The position numbers and the translations under genes were made by a program. The notes beneath the pieces are model-generated. The model saw only the letters and a list, made by a program, of their open reading frames with translations, had not been told where the DNA came from and ran no database searches. Positions 7,505 through 16,949 of a DNA stretch of 41,553 nucleotides are shown piece after piece. Within the stretch, counting starts at the first letter, position 1. Every line of letters begins with the position of its first letter. Where the stretch lies: assembly GCF_900582195.1 (NCBI RefSeq), contig NZ_UTHA01000015.1, positions 1-41,553 on the forward strand, read 5' to 3'. Source of the DNA: Pseudomonas viridiflava. GTDB taxonomy: Bacteria > Pseudomonadota > Gammaproteobacteria > Pseudomonadales > Pseudomonadaceae.

Positions 7505-8436
7505 GGCCGGTCCTCCCCGCGTGGATCGAAGGTGTGCACCGCCGGATCGACGACGTGCACCGAGGTATCGGGTGGTGTCGGGTGTTCATCCTCTTCCACC
7601 CGGTTCGGGCCGATGCGTACGTAATGGAAGAACCCGGCCAATACCGCCGCGCCCATGGCCAGCAGGCCCAAGGGTTTGCTGATGCCTTTCCACAAGCCCA
7701 CCAACGGGCTGATCGCCGGATCCTGCGGCAGATTGGCGTAGATCGTCGGCGTGTCGGCGTGGTGCAGCACGTACATCACATGCGTGCCGCCGACACCGGC
7801 CGGGTCGTACAGACCGGCGTTTTCAAAGCCACGGCTTTTCAGATCGACGATGCGCTCGGCAGCGTGTTCCTTCATGTCTTCCTTGGTACCGAAGACGATC
7901 GCGCCGGTCGGGCAGGTTTTCACACAGGCCGGTTCCAGCCCTACTGCTACGCGATCCGAGCACAAGGTGCATTTGTAGGCCTTGTGATCTTTCTGCGAAA
8001 TGCGCGGAATGTTGAACGGGCAACCGGTGATGCAATAACCGCAGCCGATGCAGTGATCCTGATCGAAATCGACGATGCCGTTGGCGTGCTTGATGATCGC
8101 GCCGGGGCTCGGGCACGCTGCCAGGCAACCGGGCTCGGCGCAGTGCATGCAGCCGTCCTTGCGGATCAGCCACTCGAGGTTGCCGGCGTCGGTTTCGTGC
8201 TCGGTGAAGCGCATCAATGTCCAGGTTTCGGCGCTCAGGTCTTGCGGGTTGTCGTAGGTGCCGTGGTTATGGCCAACCTCGTCGCGCAGCTCGTTCCATT
8301 CCGAGCAGGCGACCTGACAGGCCTTGCAGCCAATGCATTTGGTGGTGTCGATCAGCTTGGCGACCGCCTCCTGATTCCTCACCGACGGCGCCGCTGTGGT
8401 CGTGGCCGAGCGGGCAATGATGTCTTGGCTGGCCAT
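7501..8436 (-). CDS. fdnH: Formate dehydrogenase-N beta subunit (4x[4Fe-4S])
   Basis: A 311-residue electron-transfer subunit on the periplasmic face. The four cysteine clusters are clear: [41 protein letters not shown] and CTLCSDR...CVKTCP, matching four [4Fe-4S] centres. A single C-terminal hydrophobic segment ([16 protein letters not shown]) followed by a short polar tail is the membrane anchor known for FdnH. It has no leader peptide of its own; the family is co-exported with the Tat-targeted alpha subunit. The ATG follows immediately on the fdnG stop (TAG 8437-8439). Confidence 0.95.
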   Translation of the reverse strand: MASQDIIARSATTTAAPSVRNQEAVAKLIDTTKCIGCKACQVACSEWNELRDEVGHNHGTYDNPQDLSAETWTLMRFTEHETDAGNLEWLIRKDGCMHCAEPGCLAACPSPGAIIKHANGIVDFDQDHCIGCGYCITGCPFNIPRISQKDHKAYKCTLCSDRVAVGLEPACVKTCPTGAIVFGTKEDMKEHAAERIVDLKSRGFENAGLYDPAGVGGTHVMYVLHHADTPTIYANLPQDPAISPLVGLWKGISKPLGLLAMGAAVLAGFFHYVRIGPNRVEEDEHPTPPDTSVHVVDPAVHTFDPRGEDRP

Positions 8437-11400
8437 CTAGATTTTCTCCACGTTGACCAGGAATGACTTGGATTCCGGGGTCTGTGTATTGCCATCGCCT
8501 AGGAACGGCACCAGGGTGTTGGTCAGGTAACCGTGACGCGTCAGGCCGGTGAAACCCCAGTGCAGCGGGATGCCGATCTGATGCACGACCTGGCCGTTGA
8601 CCTGCAGCGGCCGGATCCTTTTCGTCACCACCGCCACCGCTTCGATAAAGCCGCGTTTGCAACTGACCCGCACGCGATCACCGGCAGCGATGCCCTTCTC
8701 TTTCGCCAGCACTTCACCGATTTCCACGAACTGCTCGGGTTGGGCAATCGCGTTCAACTTGCAGTGCTTGCTCCAGAAGTGGAAATGCTCGGTGAGCCGG
8801 TAACTGGTCCCGGCGTACGGGTAGTCCTTGGCCTCGCCGAGGGTTTCCCAGACCGAATCGAAGATCCGCGCCGCCGGGTTGCTGGTGGCTTTCTTGTTTT
8901 GCGGGTGCAGCGGGTTGATGCCGATCGGCGTTTCAAACGGTTCGTAGTGCTCGGGGAATGGCCCCTCGTTCATCTTGTCCACGGCGAAGAATCGCGCCAC
9001 GCCTTCGGGGTTCATGATGAACGGGTTCATCCCGGCTTCCGGCGGCACGTCGGCTTTATAGTCCGGCACATCGGTGCCGCCCCAAGCCTTGCCGTTCCAC
9101 CAGACCAGACGCTTTTTCGGGTCCCACGGTTTGCCGGCGACGTCCGCCGAAGCACGGTTGTAGAGAATCCGCCGGTTGGCCGGCCAGGCCCACGCCCAGC
9201 CTTGATGCTGATGCATACCGAACGGGTCGGCGTTGTCGCGGCGAGCCATCTGGTTGCCGGCCTCGGTCCAGCTGCCGGCGAAGATCCAGCAACCGGAGGC
9301 GGTGCTGCCGTCATCCTTGAGCAAGCCAAACCCGGCCAGTTGCGAGCCCGCTTTCACTGCAACACCGTTGGCATCGGTGAAATCAGCGACAGCGCTGCCG
9401 TTGATTTCCTTGGCCAGTTCTTCCGGCGAAGGTTCGTCGGGGATCTTGTACGGCCACGTCAGTTTCAGCAGCGGATCAGGGAATTTGCCGCCCTCGGCCT
9501 GATAGCGCTTGCGCAGACGCAGGAACAATTCGCTCATGATGCGGATGTCGGTCTGCGCCTCGCCCGGGCCATCGGCACCTTTCCAGTGCCATTGCAGCCA
9601 GCGGCTGCTGTTGACCAGTGAACCGTCCTCTTCGGCAAAACAGGTGGTCGGCAGGCGGATGACTTCGGTCTGGATCTCGGCGCTTTTCACATCGTTGTAC
9701 GGCCCGACGTTGTGCCAGAACTCCGAGGTCTCGGTGGCCAGCGGATCCATCACCACCAGCCATTTCAGCTTGGCCAGTGCGCCCATCACGCGGTTCTTGT
9801 CCGGCAGCGCAGCGATCGGATTGAAGCCTTGGCAGAAGTAACCGTTGACCTTGCCCTGGCTCATCAGGTCGAACATCTTCAGCACGTCGTAGTTGGGGAT
9901 GTCGAGTTTCGGCAAATGGTCGTAGCACCAATTGTTCTCGACGGTGGCGTTGGCGCCGTACCACGACTTCATCAGGCTGACGTGGAATTTGCTGTAGTTC
10001 TGCCAGTAGGACAACTGCCCCGGTCTAAGCGGAACCTGAGTGCGTTTGTGGATGAACTGGCCGTAGTCCTGCTCGGCGTCGGTGCCCAGCGTCAGGTAGC
10101 CCGGCAGCGCATTGGAGAGCAAGCCAAGGTCGGTCAGGCCCTGAATGTTCGAGTGACCGCGCAAGGCGTTGACGCCGCCACCGGGCATGCCGACGTTGCC
10201 CAGCAGCAGTTGCACCATCGCCGCGCTGCGGATGATCTGCGCGCCGATCGAGTGCTGGGTCCAGCCGAGGGCGTAGAGAATCGTCATGGTCTTGCCCGGG
10301 ATCGAGCAAGTGGCGATCTCTTCCCAGATTTTCTGCATGGCGTCGATCGGCATGCCGCAAATCTGGCTGGCGAGGTCGATGGTGTAGCGGCTGTAATGCT
10401 GCTTCATCAATTGATAGACGCAACGCGGGTCTTGCAGGGTCGGGTCGACTCTGACGAAACCGTCCTCGCCCAGTTCGTAACCCCAGCCGGATTTGTCGGT
10501 GTAGCTGCGCTTGGCCACGTCGTAGCCGCTGAAGATGCCGTCTTCGAAGCCGTAGCCTTCTTTGACGATGAACGACACGTCGGTGTAATTGCGCACGTAC
10601 TCGTGCTGGATCTTGTCCTCGGTCAGCAAGTAATTGATCAGCCCGCCCATGAAGGCGATGTCGGTGCCGGTGCGGATCGGCGCGTAATAATCGGCCACGG
10701 ACGCGGTCCGGGTAAAACGCGGATCGACCACGATCAGCCGCGCAGCGTTGTGCGCTTTGGCCTCGGTCACCCATTTGAAGCCGCACGGATGCGCTTCTGC
10801 TGCGTTGCCACCCATCACCAGGATCAGATTCGCGTTGGCGATATCGGTCCAGGTATTGGTCATGGCACCACGGCCGTACGTCGGGGCAAGACTTGCCACC
10901 GTCGGGCCGTGTCAGACACGCGCCTGGTTATCGAACCCCAGCATGCCGAGACTGCGAATCACCTTCTGAGTGATGTATCCGGCTTCGTTGGACGCCGCCG
11001 ATGCGGCGAGGAAACCGGTGCTCAGCCAGCGATTCACCGTTTGCCCGTTGGCATTCTTCTCGATGAAATTGGCATCGCGGTCGGTTTTCATCAGGTCGAC
11101 GATGCGGTCGAGCGCTTCGTCCCAACTGATCCGCGTCCACTCGCTGCTGCCCGGTTTGCGCGTTTGCGGGTAGAGCAAACGACCGGGGCTGTGAATGAAG
11201 TCGAGCAGGCCTGCGCCTTTCGGGCAGAGGGTGCCGCGGTTGACCGGATGGTCGGCGTCGCCCTCGATGTGAATGATATTTTGCGCGACGTTCTTACCAG
11301 CATCGCCCTGGCTGTACATGATCAACCCACAACCGACCGAGCAATACGGGCAGGTGTTGCGGGTTTCATGGGTGTGGGCAAGCTTGAAGTGGCGCACCTG

Positions 11401-11502
11401 CTCGGCGAAGGCTGGCGTCGGGGCCATGCCCAACGCGCCCAGGCTCGAGCCTGCAAGGCCGATACCGGCGACCTTGAAGAACTGACGACGGCTGAGATCC
11501 AT
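8437..11502 (-). CDS. fdnG: Formate dehydrogenase-N alpha subunit, selenoprotein (in-frame UGA = Sec197)
   Basis: The periplasmic catalytic subunit oxidising formate to CO2 at a Mo/W-bis-MGD centre. It starts at ATG 11502 (AGGAG upstream) with a Tat signal SRRQFFKVAGIGLAGSS, then a [4Fe-4S] site CPYCSVGC (51-58) plus C93. At codon 197 (10912-10914) the frame meets TGA between NQARV and HGPTVASLAPTYGRGAM, exactly where E. coli FdnG has selenocysteine. Reading through gives 1021 residues, the family length (about 1015), ending at TAG 8437. A gene caller will split it into two pieces, 8437-10899 and a piece ending at 10912; this is decoding, not a frameshift or pseudogene. It heads the fdnGHI-fdhE-selAB-selC unit. 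Confidence 0.96.
10868..10914 (-). promoter_or_regulatory. SECIS element directly after the Sec UGA of fdnG
   Basis: Minus-strand sequence just 3' of the UGA folds by eye into a stem with apical part GGCA-AGUCU-UGCC and lower pairs CGGCC/GGCCG. The loop AGUCU resembles the GGUCU loop that E. coli SelB contacts in fdnG/fdhF SECIS elements, with the first G replaced by A. Bacterial SECIS hairpins lie within the coding region at this distance from the UGA. The exact pairing was not computed. Confidence 0.75.
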
Positions 11503-11670
11503 CGTGCACTCCTGATCAGGTGGAACCCGGTACTTGTGCCGGGTTTTATCTGGACAATCACGGTTGCGGCAAACGTCTGCCGACTTTTTCACTGTAGACA
11601 ATGACCATACGATCTGTGTGAAAACCGACCGTCGGCCGTTTGTCGGTCTTTCAGTGAAGACCACCAAACC
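11503..11670 (-). promoter_or_regulatory. fdnG upstream region with a leader hairpin
   Basis: This 168-bp gap upstream of fdnG must hold its promoter. About 21 bp before the ATG there is a strong 10-bp inverted repeat (11524-11545, arms AACCCGGTAC / GTGCCGGGTT with one G-T pair), placed just before the AGGAG ribosome-binding site. I saw no convincing FNR/Anr-type box (TTGAT-N4-ATCAA) in the stretch. Promoter position is unassigned. Confidence 0.4.
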
Positions 11671-11763
11671 CTGTGGGAGCGAGCTTGCTCGCGAAAGCGG
11701 TGTGTCATTCGACATCGATGCTGCCTGACCCGACGCCTTCGCGAGCAAGCTCGCTCCCACAGG
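11671..11763. repeat. REPIN
   Basis: Inverted pair of GTGGGAGCGAGCTTGCTCGCGAA motifs (11671-11694 and 11741-11763) around a spacer of about 45 bp. It lies between the divergent starts of fdnG and the malY/patB-like gene. Confidence 0.9.
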
Positions 11764-11820
11764 GATCGAGTAAGGCTTAGAATGGCGCCCTGGACCAACC
11801 CCGCCTTCACGAGACCGCGC

Positions 11821-12975
11821 ATGACTTTCGATTTTGATCAGGTATTCGACCGCCACAACACCGGCAGCACCAAGTGGAGCCGCTATTGCGCCGACGTGTT
11901 GCCGATGTGGGTCGCTGATATGGATTTCGCCGCGCCGCCGGTGGTGATCGAGGCGTTGCAGCAACGCCTGCTGCACCCGTTGGTGGGCTACAGCGTGGCG
12001 CAGGACAACTTGCGTGAAGCCATCGTCGCCGACCTCTGGAACAAGTTTTCCTGGAAGGTCAAACCGCAGGAACTGATTTTCCTGCCGGGCGTCGAGTCCG
12101 GTTTCAACATGGCTTTGAAAGCGCTGGTGCAGCCGCAGCAGAACGTCGTGGTGCAAGTGCCGAATTACCCGCCGCTGCGCCACGCGCCGGGGCATTGGGG
12201 GTTGAACAAGGTAGAGCTGGAATTCATCGCGCAGGCTGACGGCACTTACCTGACGCCCCTGGACGTATTGCGTGAATCGCTGAACGGTGGCGGCGCCCTG
12301 CTGCTGAGCAACCCGCACAACCCGATCGGCAAGGTGTTTGGCCGTGAGGAATTGCAAGCGGTGGCGGATATCTGCGCGGCGCAGGACGCCTGGATCATCT
12401 CCGACGAAATCCACGCCGAGCTGTGCTTCGACGGTCGCAAGCACATTCCGACCGCGTCGCTGAGCACGGAGATTGCCGAGCGCACCATCACCCTGATGTC
12501 GGCGAGCAAGGCGTACAACATCGCCGGCCTGAAGACCTCGTTCATGATCATCCAGAACGCCACCCTGCGCGAACGCGTCAACCACGCCCGTTGCGGCATG
12601 GTCGATAGCGTCAACCCGCTGGGTATGGAAGCCACCCGCGTCGCCTACAGCGAAGGTGCGCCATGGCTGGCCGAGTTAAAAACCTATCTGCAGGCCAATC
12701 GCGACTGGCTGGTGGAAGCGGTGCGCAGCCGCTTGCCGGGCGTGACCATCAATGTGCCGCAGGGCACGTATCTGGCGTGGCTGGATTGCTCGGCGCTGGA
12801 CCTGGACAACCCGCAGCAGTTCTTCCTTGAGCAGGGCAAGGTGGGCCTCAGCCCGGGTCTGGATTTCGGCGATAAACATCAGCAGTTTGTACGCCTGAAC
12901 TTCGGCTGCCCGCGCGCGCTGCTTGAAGAGGGCATTGCGCGTATGGAACGTGCCCTGACCCACCGCATGATCTGA
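11821..12975 (+). CDS. MalY/PatB-family PLP-dependent C-S lyase (cystathionine beta-lyase type)
   Basis: A 384-residue fold-type I aminotransferase-like enzyme. The N terminus FDFDQVFDRHNTGSTKWSRY and MWVADMDFAAPP are hallmarks of MalY/PatB proteins, which cleave the C-S bond of cystathionine and related cysteine conjugates to pyruvate, ammonia and a thiol. PLP-site motifs are SNPHNPIGKVF, SDEIHAEL and SASKAYNIAGLKTS, with the Schiff-base Lys at about 230, and a C-terminal FVRLNFGCPRALLEEG. ATG 11821 is chosen because it gives the usual family N terminus; the frame is open 13 codons further up. The gene is flanked on both sides by REPINs and looks monocistronic. The natural substrate cannot be read from sequence. 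Confidence 0.88.
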   Translation: MTFDFDQVFDRHNTGSTKWSRYCADVLPMWVADMDFAAPPVVIEALQQRLLHPLVGYSVAQDNLREAIVADLWNKFSWKVKPQELIFLPGVESGFNMALKALVQPQQNVVVQVPNYPPLRHAPGHWGLNKVELEFIAQADGTYLTPLDVLRESLNGGGALLLSNPHNPIGKVFGREELQAVADICAAQDAWIISDEIHAELCFDGRKHIPTASLSTEIAERTITLMSASKAYNIAGLKTSFMIIQNATLRERVNHARCGMVDSVNPLGMEATRVAYSEGAPWLAELKTYLQANRDWLVEAVRSRLPGVTINVPQGTYLAWLDCSALDLDNPQQFFLEQGKVGLSPGLDFGDKHQQFVRLNFGCPRALLEEGIARMERALTHRMI

Positions 12976-12991
12976 AACCTCAGATGATCCC

Positions 12992-13082
12992 CTGTGGGAG
13001 CGAGCTTGCTCGCGAAGGCGGAGTGTCAGCCGACGTCAATGTTGACTGAACCACCGCTTTCGCGAGCAAGCTCGCTCCCACA
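12992..13082. repeat. REPIN
   Basis: CTGTGGGAGCGAGCTTGCTC (12992 on) faces TTCGCGAGCAAGCTCGCTCC (to 13082) around a variable spacer. It is located 16 bp after the malY/patB-like stop codon. Confidence 0.9.
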
Positions 13083-13190
13083 TTGGTTTTGCATTTCCAA
13101 GTCGGAAAATGCGGCGTAAATCCGATCGAACTCACGGCAAACACACCGGGTCAACCGCCCATACCTGCCCTGAAACCTCGGAGACCCGCG

Positions 13191-14048
13191 ATGACCGACT
13201 ATCCAAAACCACCCTTCCCCGCACAAGCCCAGGCCGTTCCCGGTTCGCAACGCAAAATGGAGCCCTATCCCGATTGCGGCGAGCAAAGCTATGTCGGTTC
13301 CGGGCGACTGGCCGGCAAGATCGCCCTGATCACCGGCGCCGACAGCGGCATCGGCCGTGCCGTAGCCATTGCGTTCGCCCGTGAAGGCGCTGACGTGGCG
13401 GTCGCCTATCTGAATGAACACGAAGACGCCAAGGAGACCGCACGCTGGGTCGAACAGGCCGGGCGTCAGTGCCTGTTGTTGCCGGGCGATATCGCGCAAA
13501 AGGACCATTGCCAGGCCTTGGTCGACAAGACCGTGGAGCGCTTCGGCCGCATCGATGTGCTGGTCAACAACGCGGCGTTCCAGATGACCCACGAAACCTT
13601 CGAAGAAATCCCCGACGACGAATGGGTGATGACCTTCGACGTCAACATCACCGCGATCTTCCGCCTGTGTCAGGCCGCGATCAAACACATGCGCGCCGGT
13701 TCGTCGATTATCAACACCAGCTCGGTCAACTCGGACATGCCCAAACCCACCCTGCTCGCCTATGCCACCACCAAAGGCGCGATTGCCAACTTCACCGGCG
13801 GTCTGGCACAGATGCTCGGACCGAAGGAAATCCGCGTGAACTGCGTGGCACCGGGGCCGATCTGGACGCCGCTGATCGTCGCGACCATGCCCGATGAAGA
13901 AGTGCAGAACTTCGGCGGCAACACCCCGCTCGGCCGCCCCGGCCAACCAGTGGAAGTGGCGCCGATCTATGTGCTGCTGGCCTCGGATGAGGCCAGTTAC
14001 ATCACCGGCCAGCGCTATGGCGTGACCGGTGGTAAACCGATGCTCTGA
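13191..14048 (+). CDS. SDR family oxidoreductase (YghA / general stress protein 39 type)
   Basis: A 285-residue NAD(P)-dependent short-chain dehydrogenase with the extended N terminus (about 40 residues, PKPPFPAQAQAVPGSQ..., rich in Pro and Gln) seen in the YghA/GSP39 subgroup. It has cofactor motif TGADSGIG (48-55), NNAA (126-129), catalytic Ser near 177, and Y191-x3-K195 (AYATTKG). No export signal. The ATG at 13191 has GGAG 7 nt upstream, so the longer open frame from 13083, inside the REPIN, is rejected. Relatives are often stress-induced and act on aldehydes or alcohols; the substrate is unknown. Confidence 0.88.
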   Translation: MTDYPKPPFPAQAQAVPGSQRKMEPYPDCGEQSYVGSGRLAGKIALITGADSGIGRAVAIAFAREGADVAVAYLNEHEDAKETARWVEQAGRQCLLLPGDIAQKDHCQALVDKTVERFGRIDVLVNNAAFQMTHETFEEIPDDEWVMTFDVNITAIFRLCQAAIKHMRAGSSIINTSSVNSDMPKPTLLAYATTKGAIANFTGGLAQMLGPKEIRVNCVAPGPIWTPLIVATMPDEEVQNFGGNTPLGRPGQPVEVAPIYVLLASDEASYITGQRYGVTGGKPML

Positions 14049-14065
14049 GCCGTGCGTTCCCGCTT

Positions 14066-14088
14066 GTTCCCACGCTCTGCGTGGGAAC
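14066..14088. repeat. Short REP-like hairpin
   Basis: GTTCCCACGC/GCGTGGGAAC perfect inverted repeat with a 3-nt loop, 17 bp after the SDR stop. It is a half-unit of the repeat family at 2276 and 31385 and may serve as an mRNA 3'-end structure. Confidence 0.75.
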
Positions 14089-14183
14089 GAGTTGACCGTC
14101 TGCAAGAAAAACTGAACCCGCTGGCACAGTACTTCTCCATACCTTTAAGAGCCCCAACAGGTCGTCAGGATCAGGAGGTCGTC

Positions 14184-14795
14184 ATGTCCGCCCCTCTCAT
14201 CAAGCTCTTCACCCAACCCAACTTCGCCTGGACCGATATCCGCCGCGAAGAAGAAGCCCATCCCCGGCATTACCTCGCCCACCTGCTGCTACTCGCGTTG
14301 ATTCCGGCGGTGTGCTTGTTCATTGGTACGACCTACGTCGGCTGGAGTCTGGCGGTCGGTGAAACCGTGCGATTGAGTAGCGCCAGCGCGTTGCAACTGA
14401 GCATTCTGCTGTACATCGCCATCGTTGCGGGTGTGGCCATCATTGGTGGGTTCATTCGCTGGATGTCGCGCGCGTTCGATGCACGGCCGACGCTCAATCA
14501 ATGCATCGGTTTCGCCGCTTATACCGTCACGCCATTCTTCGTCGCGGGCATCGCCGGGCTTTATCCGAGCCGTTGGCTGGCGATTCTGGTGCTCGGCGCC
14601 GCGTCGGTGTATTCGACTTTTCTGCTATTCGTCGGCCTGCCGACCTTCATGCATGAGCGCAAGGAGCAAGGCTTGCTGTATTCGGCGTGCGTGTGGGGCG
14701 TCGGCTTGCTGGTGATGGTGACCATTCTGGTGTCGATGATTCTGCTGTGGTTCAACGTGCTCACCCCTGAGTACTTACGCACGACCGTGGGTTAA
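14184..14795 (+). CDS. Yip1-family inner-membrane protein
   Basis: A 203-residue protein with about five hydrophobic helices (LLLLALIPAVCLFIGTTYVG, LSILLYIAIVAGVAIIGGFI, FFVAGIAGLYP, WLAILVLGAASVYSTFLLFV, VWGVGLLVMVTILVSMILLW), matching the bacterial YIP1-domain proteins. The cytoplasmic N terminus is SAPLIKLFTQPNFAWTDIRREEE. ATG 14184 follows AGGAGG with 5-nt spacing; the longer open frame from 14052 has no such support. The next gene, an antiporter, begins 41 bp later on the same strand and may be co-transcribed. Function unknown. Confidence 0.82.
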   Translation: MSAPLIKLFTQPNFAWTDIRREEEAHPRHYLAHLLLLALIPAVCLFIGTTYVGWSLAVGETVRLSSASALQLSILLYIAIVAGVAIIGGFIRWMSRAFDARPTLNQCIGFAAYTVTPFFVAGIAGLYPSRWLAILVLGAASVYSTFLLFVGLPTFMHERKEQGLLYSACVWGVGLLVMVTILVSMILLWFNVLTPEYLRTTVG

Positions 14796-14836
14796 CCCGT
14801 GCGACTGCCGTCGACAACGCCTGACGGCGGCCAATC

Positions 14837-16180
14837 ATGAGTTTTATCTTGTGGGTCGCGGTGCTCGGCGCCGTCCTGCTGACCTTGGCACTGACTTCGT
14901 CGTACCTGCGCTGGATGCCGGTCACCACCTCGGCAGTCTGTCTGTTGCTGGGGATCGGCATCGGCCCCAGCGGCCTTGATTTGCTGAAACTGTCGCTGGA
15001 AAACGCCTCGTTGTGGATGGAGCACCTGACGGAAGTCGCGGTGCTGTTTTCCCTGTTTGTCTGCGGGCTCAAGCTGCGTTTACCGTTGCGTGACAAGCGC
15101 TGGCGAATTGCATTCGGCCTCGCCGGACCGGTAATGGTGCTGACCATTGCCGGAGTTTGCTTGCTGCTGCATTGGGGATTGCGTTTGCCGTGGGGGCCGT
15201 CGTTGCTGATCGGCGCGATTCTGGCGCCGACCGACCCGGTGCTGGCGGCGCTGGTACAGGTCAACGATGCCCGGGACGTCGATAGCGTGCGTTTCGGTCT
15301 TTCCGGTGAAGCCGGGCTGAATGACGGCATTGCTTTTCCCTTTGTGATTCTCGGCTTGTTACTGCTTCACGGTGATGGCTCTGCCGCCGAGTGGCAGGGC
15401 TGGGTCTTGCGCAGCATGTTGTGGGCGGTGCCCGCAGGGCTCTTGACCGGTTACTGGATGGGCCGCGGCATCGGTCGCGTGACCCTTTCACTGCGCATTC
15501 GCAATGACGACAGCACCTTGAGTCCCAATGATTATCTGGCGCTGTCGCTGATCGCTTTAGCGTATGTCGTCGCCGAGGCGATTGGCGGTTACGGCTTTCT
15601 CTCGGTATTCGCCGCTGGGCTCGGTCTGCGCCAGGTCGAAGTGAAATCCACCGGTGCCAGCCAGCCCCCCGCCGAGCATCTGGTGCAACCGGTGGTCGGC
15701 CATCAGAACGTGGAACCGCAGCACGCAGTGCACGGCGACACAGAACGGCTGGAGAGCGACCAGGTCGCCGCCGGCATCATGATGGGCGACATGCTGTCGT
15801 TCGGCGGTCTGGTCGAGCGCGCCATGGAAGTGTTTCTGGTGACCCTGCTCGGCGTGGTGCTGGTGGCGCACTGGGACTGGCGAGCGCTGCTGGTGGGCGG
15901 CGTGCTGTTCTGCCTGATCCGCCCGGCCTGCGTCGCGCTGATGCCGTGGGGCGCATTGCTGGAGGGACGCCAACGGCTGTTGATCGGCTGGTTTGGCATT
16001 CGCGGGATTGGCAGCCTGTTCTACCTGTTTTATGCCTTGAACCACGGGCTGACCGATGCGGTGGCCAGTCTGTGTACCGACCTGACCTTGTCGGTGGTAG
16101 CGCTGAGCATTTTGCTGCATGGGATCAGCACTCAACCGATCCTCGCCCGCTACGAACAACACAAAAAACGAAAAACCTGA
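14837..16180 (+). CDS. CPA1-type monovalent cation/proton antiporter
   Basis: A 447-residue membrane protein with around 12 hydrophobic helices and the sodium/hydrogen exchanger signature. Conserved parts include LLLGIGIGPSGLDLL, LFVCGLKLRLPLRDKRW, GAILAPTDPVLAALVQV and the FGLSGEAGLNDGIAFPFV motif with the ion-binding acidic pair; near the end WFGIRGIGSLFYLFYAL. Between the YGFLSVFAAGLGLRQVE helix and the next membrane segment is a hydrophilic loop of about 60 residues rich in His/Gln/Glu, probably cytoplasmic. It exchanges Na+ or K+ for protons across the inner membrane; ion preference cannot be told. Confidence 0.88.
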   Translation: MSFILWVAVLGAVLLTLALTSSYLRWMPVTTSAVCLLLGIGIGPSGLDLLKLSLENASLWMEHLTEVAVLFSLFVCGLKLRLPLRDKRWRIAFGLAGPVMVLTIAGVCLLLHWGLRLPWGPSLLIGAILAPTDPVLAALVQVNDARDVDSVRFGLSGEAGLNDGIAFPFVILGLLLLHGDGSAAEWQGWVLRSMLWAVPAGLLTGYWMGRGIGRVTLSLRIRNDDSTLSPNDYLALSLIALAYVVAEAIGGYGFLSVFAAGLGLRQVEVKSTGASQPPAEHLVQPVVGHQNVEPQHAVHGDTERLESDQVAAGIMMGDMLSFGGLVERAMEVFLVTLLGVVLVAHWDWRALLVGGVLFCLIRPACVALMPWGALLEGRQRLLIGWFGIRGIGSLFYLFYALNHGLTDAVASLCTDLTLSVVALSILLHGISTQPILARYEQHKKRKT

Positions 16181-16367
16181 TTTTTCTTGGCGAATTTTAG
16201 TAAGCGATTGATCGAATTTTTTACTGTAAAAAAATGGATCCGCGCCTTATTGCCGGCAGTCACACGCATACCCCCTCGCTGGATGTGAATGGCGGGGCCC
16301 GGCAGGTTCGGTTCCCCTGCGGCACTAAGCCTATGAAACGGAATCCTTGAAGAAAAAGGTCACGGTC

Positions 16368-16664
16368 ATGAAAGAATGCTCGACTCCTGCACAAATCAAG
16401 GCTTGCAGAGCACTGGCTCTGGAACGCAATCGTCAATTGTTCGATAACGCCCACACCCTCAATCGCGCGGCAAATGCGCTGCTGGACGTGGCTGATCTGG
16501 ACATTGAGCAGTTTGAGCGCTATCGGGCGCTGCGCAAGAAAGCCGATGCGATGTTTGAAGACGCCATTGACCATTTGTGCGTGTTGAACGAAGACTTCCC
16601 GCCGATCCCGATGTCCTCGCACAACTCGGTGGCGTTGCGTCGAGAGCTTGAAACTGTGGAATGA
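16368..16664 (+). CDS. Small conserved-looking cytoplasmic protein, function unknown
   Basis: A 98-residue protein, mostly alpha-helical by composition (ACRALALERNRQLFDNAHTLNRAAN, then FERYRALRKKADAMFEDAIDHL). No signal peptide, no membrane segment, no motif that I recognise. ATG 16368 has AAAGG 8 nt upstream; an alternative in-frame TTG at 16347 would add 7 residues. It has good pseudomonad codon use in this frame. It is separated from the antiporter by 187 bp containing an AT-rich patch (about 16196-16235) that could hold its promoter. Confidence 0.65.
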   Translation: MKECSTPAQIKACRALALERNRQLFDNAHTLNRAANALLDVADLDIEQFERYRALRKKADAMFEDAIDHLCVLNEDFPPIPMSSHNSVALRRELETVE

Positions 16665-16672
16665 GCTGAAAG

Positions 16673-16871
16673 CCCCCTCACCCTAGCCCTCTCCCCCTGG
16701 AGAGGGAACTGATCGCGGTGAATGGTTGAGGTACGCCGACTTGAGATACCGAGTCGAACGCAGAATTTGACCGCGACACTGAGATACCGAGTCGAACGTC
16801 GATTTTGCACAGCACGAAGATCTGCTCCCTTCCCCCTCGCCCCCTTGGGGGAGAGGGCTGGGGTGAGGGGG
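16673..16871. repeat. Intergenic repeat with CCCTCACCC...GGGTGAGGG ends
   Basis: The ends are inverted: CCCCCTCACCCTAGCCCTCT at 16673 and GGGCTGGGGTGAGGGGG to 16871, each joined to an inner CTCTCCCCC / GGGGGAGAG arm. Inside are two direct copies of TGAGATACCGAGTCGAACG (16742-16760 and 16780-16798), 38 bp apart. A second member lies at 34511-34674 with the same ends and a shared GCGCGGTG-like internal motif but different core. These look like members of a large palindromic repeat family of fluorescent pseudomonads. Confidence 0.75.
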
Positions 16872-16906
16872 ATCGATCTGAATGGCAACACAAAATCCAA
16901 GCGAAT

Positions 16907-16936
16907 AAAAAGCCCGGCTACACGAGCCGGGCTTTT
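16907..16936. terminator. Bidirectional rho-independent terminator
   Basis: AAAAAGCCCGGCT-ACACG-AGCCGGGCTTTT: an 8-bp GC-rich stem flanked by an A run on one side and a T run on the other, so it can terminate from both directions. It is placed between the end of the plus-strand genes and the 3' end of the minus-strand gene at 16950. Confidence 0.9.
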
Positions 16937-16949
16937 GCGTGAAGGCAAA

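Noticed and set aside
10912..10914. In-frame TGA splitting fdnG, possible pseudogene
   Set aside because: Context matches the selenocysteine site of FdnG exactly, a SECIS-like hairpin follows, and selA, selB and selC are adjacent.
9712..11604. A 630-codon open frame on the plus strand over fdnG
   Set aside because: Antisense to fdnG; composition typical of the complementary strand of GC-rich genes and no ribosome-binding site.
11503..12585. N-terminal extension of fdnG to 12585
   Set aside because: The Tat signal and ribosome-binding site are at 11502; the extension runs through a REPIN and antisense to the malY/patB-like gene.
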